NCBI GenBank assembly: GCA_010356995.1
Contig: ML996694.1
Coordinates: 309,224-373,223, forward strand
DNA length: 64,000 bases
Source of the DNA: Trichodelitschia bisporula
Taxonomy: Eukaryota > Ascomycota > Dothideomycetes > Phaeotrichales > Phaeotrichaceae
Direction: 5' to 3'
Shown: positions 9,330-17,406 of the stretch, piece by piece
Position numbering within the stretch: position 1 is the stretch's first letter
How the letters are laid out: each line of letters opens with the position of its first letter
Position numbers and translations under genes: made by a program
The notes under the pieces: generated by a model
Databases searched by the model: none
Seen by the model: the letters and a program-made list of their open reading frames with translations, nothing else
What the model was told of the DNA's origin: nothing

Positions 9330-12300
9330 TCACGCACCTCCCAGCGCCGCGCAATACGCAAGATACCATGTCCGCGACGCCCCGCCATCCAGCCACCCGG
9401 CATCGAACCCAGGCTGATCAAAGAAAGAAAATGCCGCCTTCGCATCAACAGCTGCAAGATTGGCATATAGAATTCCCCTCCATCCGCCTTCGACGCAGTC
9501 CGCTCTGCGATTGCTGAAATATGCCTCCCATTCTTCGCGTACTGTAGGTCACGACACCCGTCAGCCATCTACCCCCGCATGAGGCATTTGAGCCAAAAAC
9601 ACTCACCAAAAGTGGCACTCCTTATCATAGCCGAAGGTGTGCTCAGAGGAATCATGTGGATACCTTGGATGTATTCGGGGTTCATGCCGAAGTACGTCGC
9701 GTGGTCGACCTTGTTCTCGAACAGGATGCCCGTCACCTTGTTACCGACAATCTGGCGCGGCTGCACCGTGTTCGAGTCCTCCATGAGAAAGTACGTCGGG
9801 AAGGTGCGTGCCTGCACTGCGAGCATCAGGTTGCCCCGCGCCTCCATGTTGCGGTCGCCGCTGATCGCTCCCCACATCTTGAGAGCGTAGGAGGCGAAGA
9901 CGTCCTCGCTCGTACTCTCCTGGTCCTTGCCGTCGGCACTCTCAAAGATGCCTTTTGCCTGCCCTTGTCAGCTGGGACACCAGAGCCTGATAGAGCAAGT
10001 CGCTTACCCAACTATGTCCGTGGAACCAGTCGAAGGAACGAGAGAATGGAAACTGGGCATCGGCGACTGGATTCGCAAAGTCGCGTACCAACATATTGAC
10101 CCAGTTGCGGTTCCGCGCGTCCTGGAGCCATTGCGGGTCGAAATGGCCGATGACAGCTGCCGTGTATACGCTGCTTGCGTTAGATTTGCTCGACCCTTCT
10201 TTACTCTACAACTCACAAGTAACCGTAGTGCTAACCTCAACAGTCAGTTACTCTTCCCTTCAGATGATGCGCCTGCTCACAAAATGATGGTCATTATACC
10301 TAACAAAATTAGCAAGGATATCGGAGAAGCAGCAACTCCATACCATGTATTTCCAAAATCCGTGCCACAGTCTCCACCACATCCAGCACTGGACACCACG
10401 CCCTTCCATGTTGTATCGCTGTCTCGTCAGCAACCAATTCCTTCAGCTGGACCTACTCACTAAACCAACGGATGCGGCTGCTTATTCTCCACAAACACCG
10501 CAAAAGCCCTCTTTAACTTCTCCAGCACCTTAGCCGCTAGCCCCATCTCTCCGGCCATTTCACCGACCGCATACGCCATCATAGCAACTACGCCCATTAG
10601 CCCAGCCCACACCATATTCCTACCTCAATCATCACTTACACTTCCCCAGCCCCTTCCCACTGAAATACATACTATCAAGGCAGCACTGCGGGTGCACCTC
10701 CTGCTCCACCTCGCTCCTCGCCGCCCGGATAACCGCCTCTCTCCCCGCCCCCGCCAGCCTCAAAACCCCCGCCGGCCCAAACCCCATACTCACAGGCAAG
10801 CCCTCTTCCATCCCCCACCGATCCCCAACCACCCCCGTCGCAACCCCCTTCGTCGTAGTCTGCAGCTTTAAGCTCGTCACGCCCCGCGCCGCCGCCCCAT
10901 CAAACGACGCCACGTGATGCGGTAAAGCGAACATGAGAAGTGGCCGGTCTAGCCCGCCCTTGGTCCAGGAGAAGGAATACGTCCCCTGAGCACCGTTGGC
11001 AGTGCCGCTGACGATCCGCGAGGTGGCATATGCGCCTGCGCTGCTGTCGTATGCGTCTTCGGGGCAGCTGGCGGGGAGCTTGGCGACTTGGATGGTGCCG
11101 GTGAAGCTGGCGGGTCCACGGATTGTGGTGTTGCTATCTTTGTGCAAGGGGATGGGCCCTGGGTGTGAGGGGTGCGTGATGTACAGAAGCCATGTTTTGC
11201 CTTTTTGGGTTAGTAAATTGGACACTGGGGATAGAGGGCCGTTGCATACCGTCCTCGAGTATCAAGCGGTATTTACTCGTTGTGCCCCCGTTTATGGTGC
11301 CTGCGGGTTGCATGTCGCGAAAGAAGACGGAGGACTGGATCAGCGGCGTGCACTCGCTGTACAGCGCTGTTACGAAACCCATCCCTTGGACCTGCGCAGT
11401 GTTAGCCCGCTCCCCCCTCCTCTCTATCTCAGTCTCACTAGCGGCATCCTCATCACCGCCCTCTTCCCCTCCCCCGGCGCAAAACAAACATCCACACTCC
11501 CCGCCTCCAACCCCTCCAACCCCATCACCGTCTCAGGTCCCAATTCCGCCCCCGAAAGGCACACACTCTGAATCCCAATCGGATTAATATAATACTGACT
11601 CTCGCCCTTCCCGCCCTGCCCCGGCGGCCCATACGCCCTGACCTCCGGCTCGGTGTGTGCAACCGCCATGCCCCATGAGCTTGCGTTCCCGGACCCCTTG
11701 GCCCAGGAGAGAGAGTAGGGATGGGTCCATGCGGAGCATGATTGGGATCCGAGATGCAAATTCGTATAAAACGCGTTGGTGGGGATGGGGACTGGGTGGG
11801 AGAGGTGGGAGGGNNNNNNNNNNNNNNNNNNNNNNNNNNNNNNNNNNNNNNNNNNNNNNNNNNNNNNNNNNNNNNNNNNNNNNNNNNNNNNNNNNNNNGG
11901 TTAGTACGGGGGGAGGAGAAGGAGGGTTTGTTGCCTGGGAGGGGTGGCTTGTTGCCTGGGAGGGGTGGAGGTGGGGTGGGTTTGTTGCCTGGGAGTGGTG
12001 GCGGGGAGGAGGGGGATGGATGCTGGTTGTCCGGGTACTGTTGCGCGGGATACTGTTGTGGAGGATACTGCTGCGGGCGATATTGGTTCGCGGGATATTG
12101 GCTCGGGGGATACTGGTTCGGGGGATACTGGTTCGCAGGATATTGTTGCGGAGGATAGTGCGGCGGAGGATACTGTTGCGGGGGATACTGTTGCGGGGGA
12201 TACTGTTGCGGGGGATGCTGTTGATACTGTTGCGCGGGATACTGTTGATACTGCTGTGCGGGATACTGTTGATACTGTTGTGCCGGGTACTGTTGATACT

Positions 12301-12382
12301 GTTGCGCAGGCTGAGGCGGAGGAGGCTGTTGATGCCCAGCGGGCTGGTCGGGGTGGAGAAGGGAGTGAAGAACCTTGCGCAT
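9330..12382 (-). CDS. GH81 endo-1,3-beta-glucanase, no signal peptide
   Basis: Ten exons: 12382..11439, 11391..11250, 11200..10640, 10587..10461, 10418..10344, 10299..10281, 10230..10217, 10170..10008, 9958..9607 and 9541..9330. All junctions are GT-AG and keep frame. Read through, they give an uninterrupted GH81 protein: NAFYTNLHLGSQS near the start of the domain, KGVVSSAG, YNDHHFHYGYF, MWGAISGDRNMEARGN, NKVTGILFENKVDHATYFG, NPEYIQGIHMIPL and the closing TWYLAYCAALGGA. The family hydrolyses internal beta-1,3-glucosidic bonds; the DHHFHYGYF and EYIQG segments are the conserved core around the catalytic acids. The N-terminus (MRKVLHSLLHPDQPAG) has no signal peptide and leads into a long Gln-Tyr-Pro repeat, so an intracellular or septum-associated role in wall remodelling is more likely than secretion. 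The N run inside exon 1 has an inexact length: frame continuity needs a length of 2 modulo 3, not 85. Confidence 0.9.
11814..11898. other. Assembly gap (85 N) inside GH81 exon 1
   Basis: The gap lies between the Pro-rich repeat and the first conserved GH81 residues. The flanks are G-rich on the plus strand (CCT/CCC-rich sense). The flanking reading frames do not match across 85 bases, so the true length differs or an intron is hidden here. Confidence 0.95.
12028..12310 (-). repeat. Degenerate tandem repeat coding for QQYP units
   Basis: Repeats of about 12-18 nt translate on the minus strand as units such as QQYPAQQYQQYP, QQYPPQQYPP, NQYPPNQYPP. Unit length and the Pro, Ala or Asn spacer vary, which suggests replication slippage. 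The array belongs to exon 1 of the GH81 gene and makes up much of its N-terminal region, which is probably disordered. Confidence 0.85.
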
Positions 12383-12802
12383 GATTGCTGCTGTCCAGGG
12401 GATGCTGCGCGGGCTGCTAAGGTTAAAGTTGGCGGACGAAGGAGCTGCGGTCCAAGATATCGTGAGCACTTAGCCGCGAGGAGCAACGTCGGTCCACCCT
12501 GTCTCGCTCGGCTACGAGTATTCGTCAATTGGGTTATCCGCTAAGGATACCAAGAGTGCGGGTTAATCGGAGGTGGGAGATCGCCTACTACGTAGGGTAA
12601 GGTTGAAGCTCAGGCGGGTTTGGCCTCGGGACGTGCCATGGTTTTGATGGATGCGACAGGGGATGACGTCGTGTGATGTGGGGGAGAAATTGGCCAATGG
12701 CGAGGCAGCAGCTTCATTTATCATGCGCGAGGCTGCACACATTCTATTCTACCTCATCCGCCCAGATAATCCCCACTGCTCCAGCGACATACCATACAAC
12801 CC

Positions 12803-15646
12803 CTAAACCAGCGGCTTCTCCATCGGCGTAATAACCGCCCCCGGCTTAACCAGCACCCTCGGCTTCGTATTCGCTTGGAACGTCTCCTTAACATTCCAAT
12901 CCGGCCCAATCGGCATCCTTATACTCCGCTCATACTCCGCGCGATTGGTAAAGGGGAATGGCAACGTCGACGCGAGGTATCCCGAGTTCTTCTTGACGCG
13001 CTTGTGGCTGATGATTACGTTCTTGAGCTTCGCATCCTTGCGATTCTCCCGCGCGATCCCCTTCTCCGTCCGCACAACCCGCCCCTTGTGCTTTGCCTTC
13101 TCGCGCCGGGACACGCCCTCGCCGACCCAGTTGCCCCAGCCCGGGAGCGTGTCGTCGATTACTTTGTCACCTTCGTCGGCGATGGCGGCTTCTTTCTCGG
13201 CTTCGAAGTCGGCTTCTACGTCGTCGCCGGCGAAGGCACGACGGATGATTTCGCGCTGACTGAGCACGGACTCGGCATCTGAGTTGCCGCCTGCCTCGTC
13301 TTCGTCCTGGTAGTTGACTGTGACCCAGCCGTCGGCGTCGGGGGCGGAGTGTACTTCGCCGGGGAGGAGCTCCGGCTCGGCAGCCTTGCCGGCCTTGACG
13401 GCCGGACCCTTGGCCTTTTGGTTCTTCTTCGGCGCATCCGGCTTCTTCGCCTGCTCGGGCTTCGCAATAACCTCAGCCTTCTTCCCCTTCCCCTTCTTAA
13501 ACGCCTTACCCACCGCGCTCGGCGCGGGATTCGAAGGCGCAACCTCAATCATAGCCGGGAGGTCATCCATCTCAACATCCGACGACCCCTCCGGCTCCTC
13601 GAACTCGTTGCGCGTGGGCTTGACAGCAAGCGGCATCTTAAGCTCGGCCCTAGGACCAAAAATCTTACGCCCAATTGTCTCATCCTCCTCCACCTCCTCG
13701 CTCTCCTCGCCCGCCAACTCGCGCCGCATCCGCTCAACCGCCTCATCATTCTGCGTCTTACGCGCCGCGTCCGCGCGTTTCATGAAATCTAGAGCCCCAA
13801 GACGTGAATACGCCCCATCGTCTTTCGACCCACTGACACGCTCGAGCTGGCGCTGCAAGCTCGCATCCTGATCCGCATCGCTGTCCTCGCCCGACTCCTC
13901 ATCCTCATCACTCGTAACCCCCTCACTCCCCTCCCGCACCTCCTTGCCCTCGATCCTCCGGCGCAACTCCTCATTTTTCCTTGCCATCTCCGTGACACCC
14001 GACCGCGCATCCTCATCCCACACCGAGCGGCCGCTCTTCTTCATCGCCTTCGCCCACTTGCTGTCGCGGTGCTTAGCGCCCATACGCTCCTCCGCACGGC
14101 GACGATCGGCCGTAATCCTATCCTCCTCATCCAACTCGCTGTCACCACCGTCAGCAGCAAACGCATCCCGGTCCATGGCCGCAAGTTTCTCGCGCTCCTT
14201 GCGGTGCACACGGCGGAAAGCCTTACTCTTGATCTTTTTGATGCGGCGGGCGCGGACCTCCTCGCGAAAAAGCAACTCGCGCTGCTTGCGCAGCTCCGCA
14301 CGACGCGCCTGGACTTCCTCCAGCGGCATTTTGTTGGTCTTGAGTTCTTCGAATTCGCGGATCATGTCTTCCTCCTTGTTGGCCGTGCTCTTGGCCAGTC
14401 CGCTTTCCTCGAGGATGCTTTGGATTGTGTTTTCCAGACTCGTGAGCGGAGCGGTGGTGGATGTCGGAAGAAGGTGCTTTGAGCCGCGGGGCTGCGCGAC
14501 TTCGGGATCGACGAGCGGGAAGGTGAGGTGGTCGGCCTTGCGGTTGTGCTTGACGGTATCGACCCATCGCTCGAGCGTCTCCTTAGCCTTCTCATTGGCG
14601 ACAGCGCGGTCGATTTTGTCCTTCTGACGCTTGGGCAGGCTGGGCTCGAGCTTCGGGTCCTTCTTTAGCGGCTTGTGGAGCGTACCGACTTGCTTCGAGA
14701 CGGCCTTGACCTGCGGGTCGGCGGCGGTGGAAACGAAGTCGCGAATGTCGAACTTGTCCTCGCTGACGAGGCCGAAGGCCGACGGCGCGCGTCCTTCGTG
14801 GGTATCGACGCCGCGGAACTTTTGCTTTGCGGATTTGTTGTCTGGGTGGAGGGTTTCGACCAGGCTGTGAAGGCGGGCGAGGTCATCTTCGTCATCAGGC
14901 CCGGCGGCGTCAGACATGGACTCGTCTGATTCCTCATCGCTGGTTTCGTCGTCCGCGTCATCATCTTCGGATTCGGAAGACGCATCGTGCTTTTTTTTGG
15001 AACCATTGCTCTTCTTCCCCTCGTCTTCGCTGTCCTCGTAGGTGTCAAGCATTGTAGCCAGGTCGACAGCATCCTCGCCCAAGCTCTCTTCGTCAGACTC
15101 CTCCTCATCAGCCTCCTCATTAAGATCAAGCTCCTCATCCCCCTTCACCTCAACCTCCTTAACCTTCTTCTTCTTCTTCACCGCCTTCCCCTGACTCTCA
15201 CTCCCCCGAAACGTCCACCCCTCAAACTTCTCCTCATCACTCTCCCCAAACGCCTCATCCGAATCAATATCACTGTCCCCCTCACTATCCACCTGCCCCA
15301 TCGTCCACGTATTCCCCTCACTATCACTCCCCTCATCCACATCCAACTCATCAAACCGTCCCTTCTTCGGTCGTGTCCTAACCTCCTCTTCCTCATCCTC
15401 ATCCTCGTCTTCATCATCACTCCCCCCTCGTCTCCGCTTCCTCATCGACCCAGACGGGCCCCCCTCCGCCTGCCCAAGCCGATTCCGCCGTACCTTAGGC
15501 TTGTCCAGTCCCTGCGCACTAGCAATAGCAAACGCATCAAGCGCCCGCTTCTGAATGCGCGCCCGCTTGCGGCCCGTGGGCTTCGATTTGGCGGTGGCGG
15601 CGGGCTTCGCAGAAGGCAGCGAGCTGCGCGCAATACGAGGCGCCAT
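12803..15646 (-). CDS. UTP14: Utp14, U3 snoRNP / small-subunit processome protein
   Basis: A single exon of 947 residues from an ATG at 15646. Utp14 is a nucleolar component of the small-subunit processome needed for early 18S pre-rRNA cleavages; in yeast it binds and activates the helicase Dhr1. Family marks seen: a basic N-terminus, a long run of acidic Asp/Glu/Ser blocks (residues about 75-260), the conserved KSKAFRRVHRKEREKL near residue 470, repeated acidic linkers, and the C-terminal block GYLASTLPFPFTNRAEYERS. The length is ordinary for the family. It starts 346 nt from the mL41 start on the other strand, so the two share a promoter region. The opposite strand is open in several places because of the acidic codons; those frames are not genes. 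Confidence 0.95.
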   Translation of the reverse strand: MAPRIARSSLPSAKPAATAKSKPTGRKRARIQKRALDAFAIASAQGLDKPKVRRNRLGQAEGGPSGSMRKRRRGGSDDEDEDEDEEEEVRTRPKKGRFDELDVDEGSDSEGNTWTMGQVDSEGDSDIDSDEAFGESDEEKFEGWTFRGSESQGKAVKKKKKVKEVEVKGDEELDLNEEADEEESDEESLGEDAVDLATMLDTYEDSEDEGKKSNGSKKKHDASSESEDDDADDETSDEESDESMSDAAGPDDEDDLARLHSLVETLHPDNKSAKQKFRGVDTHEGRAPSAFGLVSEDKFDIRDFVSTAADPQVKAVSKQVGTLHKPLKKDPKLEPSLPKRQKDKIDRAVANEKAKETLERWVDTVKHNRKADHLTFPLVDPEVAQPRGSKHLLPTSTTAPLTSLENTIQSILEESGLAKSTANKEEDMIREFEELKTNKMPLEEVQARRAELRKQRELLFREEVRARRIKKIKSKAFRRVHRKEREKLAAMDRDAFAADGGDSELDEEDRITADRRRAEERMGAKHRDSKWAKAMKKSGRSVWDEDARSGVTEMARKNEELRRRIEGKEVREGSEGVTSDEDEESGEDSDADQDASLQRQLERVSGSKDDGAYSRLGALDFMKRADAARKTQNDEAVERMRRELAGEESEEVEEDETIGRKIFGPRAELKMPLAVKPTRNEFEEPEGSSDVEMDDLPAMIEVAPSNPAPSAVGKAFKKGKGKKAEVIAKPEQAKKPDAPKKNQKAKGPAVKAGKAAEPELLPGEVHSAPDADGWVTVNYQDEDEAGGNSDAESVLSQREIIRRAFAGDDVEADFEAEKEAAIADEGDKVIDDTLPGWGNWVGEGVSRREKAKHKGRVVRTEKGIARENRKDAKLKNVIISHKRVKKNSGYLASTLPFPFTNRAEYERSIRMPIGPDWNVKETFQANTKPRVLVKPGAVITPMEKPLV

Positions 15647-15992
15647 ATTTGCGTGGTCTCACGAGTCGAAGTCCGAAATGCGTAAACTTCCGAATTGAGA
15701 TAGCGAAGTGTGTGAATCTGCGTCCGGTGCGTTGTTGTAAAGTCGCTTTGCTGCGTCGTAGTGCAGCAGGTGTTGCAGCTTTCCTCGACCCTCAAATCCG
15801 CCCACAATTTTTCCCACCCGCGCGCCAAGATTTCACCTTTTCCCGTCCGTGCGCACCTCCGACCGCAAGCCGCAACACCGCAGCTCAACACCACACCAAA
15901 GCGCATCACCGATTCCAATCCCACCTCCCATTCTTCCCTCCTTCAACCGAATACCTTACACCTCATATTCTTGCACTGCATCTCCCTCCGCA
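15647..15992. promoter_or_regulatory. Divergent promoter between UTP14 and mL41
   Basis: 346 nt separate the two start codons. No clear TATA box was seen. A pyrimidine-rich stretch (about 15780-15990) leads into mL41, and an A/T core in CACAATTTTTCC near 15803-15814 loosely resembles the yeast RRPE element found before ribosome-biogenesis genes; that resemblance is weak. Confidence 0.5.
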
Positions 15993-16402
15993 ATGCAGCC
16001 CACAGCCCCCCTCCTCCGCTCCATCCGGCGGCTCCAACTCACCACCAAACAAGCCGGCAAAGACTACTACAAAGGCACGGGCAGCGGATCCATGGGGCGG
16101 CACACGAAGCGCGGCGGGTACGTGGTTGAGTACCGCAAGGTGCGGTCGTATGTGTGTCCGGCGGGGCTTGACAAATTCGAGGTATGGGTTCCCGAGCGAG
16201 GAACTGGGAAATGGAGAGAGGGAGAGATAGCTAACGGGGCGCGCAGTTGACGCCCTTCGTCGCGAAGCAGATCAAGACGGAGAAGTTTACGCTGCCGCTG
16301 GATGAGGAGGGGAATCCGGATCAGAGGATTCAGGAGGAGGGCGGGCCGAAGAGTGGGACGTTGTTTTTGAGGAGGTGGAAGGAGGTGAATGGGCAGTATT
16401 AG
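15993..16402 (+). CDS. MRPL27: Mitochondrial large ribosomal subunit protein mL41
   Basis: Two exons, 15993..16181 and 16247..16402, across a 65-nt intron with a GCTAAC branch point; 114 residues. The core GSMGRHTKRGGYVVEYRKVRSYVCPAGLDKFELTPFV matches the mL41 family (yeast Mrpl27), a structural protein of the mitochondrial large ribosomal subunit. The N-terminus MQPTAPLLRSIRRLQLTTKQ is basic with hydroxylated residues, as expected for a matrix-targeting sequence. The protein is short and complete, ending in RWKEVNGQY. The assignment rests on the GRHTKRGGY...KVR pattern; the neighbour Utp14 serves cytosolic ribosome assembly, so joint growth control is plausible but inferred. Confidence 0.88.
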
Positions 16403-16958
16403 GTGGGGATAGGGGGGATGAGATTATGGTCATGAATGGAAGAAGCTTTCGCGCTGTGGGATATGGACTGTACATTGTGGCGTCGGGATTGGGATATCTC
16501 TATGCCCATTTGATTGCTCGAGGGTGTACAACACGAAATAGCAACTTGGGGGCGCAATCTGGACATCAGACGTCTCACTCGCATAGCGTGCATTGATGAT
16601 CCGAAGCCTTCAGTTCCATTATCGAGCCTAGACGGCATATCACGACCATTCCGTCTACATCCAGTAACAGCGAAAACCCAACCCCATGCCGCGTCTGAAC
16701 AATTTGATAACAGACATCGTCAACCCCAGAGATCCAAACCCACCAGCAAAAGCAACCATGCAGTGAAGACATCCATTTGACTACCGCGCACCGAATTACA
16801 AATGAACAGAAACACCACCATGCCCCCCTAACTCCCTTGCTGTGCACACAAACGCCATGTCAAGATCAATTAGAACCCTGCCGCACGTGCCCATGTCCAC
16901 CCATGAAATCCATACCATCCGAGTTGAAACGCACCACAAAGAACCATGCACTGTCTCG
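16403..16958. other. 556-nt convergent 3' interval
   Basis: Lies between the mL41 stop and the stop of the minus-strand unit at 16959. It should hold both 3' UTRs. No gene seen. Confidence 0.5.
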
Positions 16959-17376
16959 CTAGTCCAAGGAATTGCCAGACCGCCGTGCCTTCATCTTCTT
17001 GAACACACAAGGGGAAGCTCCCGTAGGGGGAGGGGCGTATTCCTCAGCGGGGTCCTCCGGCCGATAACGAGCGAAGATCTGCTCCGAGGGCAGAGGCCGA
17101 GCATCGGAGTCATCCGTGGGAGGGGAGCAAGCTACGTAAATTGTTAGTATCTGTCATTTAAGAGCACCCTGACTCAACATACCACGACGACGCTTCTCCA
17201 CGTAACCCTCATCGCCAAACGGATCATCGACTCGAGCACGCTTCAGGGAGTACGTGTAAAATGGACCGGGGTAGGTGACGTGCAATGGGGGAGAGGAAGA
17301 CACTATTTTCAGTCAGTAATCGTGTCATAAAAGACAGTAGATAAAGCACACCCCAAAACGGTAAAGCAAGAGCCAT
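16959..17376 (-). CDS. Small spliced coding unit after MLP1, or alternative MLP1 3' exons
   Basis: The last two exons, 17302..17183 and 17131..16959, are joined by a 51-nt intron with donor GTATGT and branch ATACTAACAA; together they encode about 97 residues ending in KKMKARRSGNSLD. Two upstream connections fit the phase. First, a short exon 17376..17352 (ATG, eight codons) gives a 105-residue protein by itself. Second, the donor GTGAGG at 17432 inside the last MLP1 exon would splice to 17302 and replace the MLP1 tail. The ATG is only 30 nt past the MLP1 stop, which leaves no room for a normal promoter and favours the second reading. The sequence has two basic clusters (SLKRARVDD, VEKRRRA) like nuclear localisation signals. 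I do not recognise a domain. The exons look real from their splice signals; which gene owns them is open. Confidence 0.6.
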
Positions 17377-17406
17377 AGAAGGCAGTAACGAAAAGGTGCC
17401 CGGCAC

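Noticed and set aside
9380-9425. tRNA-like GGTTCGATGCC B-box on the minus strand
   Set aside because: It is codons for PGFDAGWLDGG in the last GH81 exon, with no cloverleaf around it.
11814-11898. Frame break in GH81 as evidence of a pseudogene
   Set aside because: The break falls exactly at the N gap, and all nine downstream junctions keep a full GH81 domain, so inexact gap length explains it.
14987-15685. 232-codon plus-strand frame opposite the UTP14 start
   Set aside because: Leu/Ile/Pro low-complexity shadow of acidic Asp/Glu codons.
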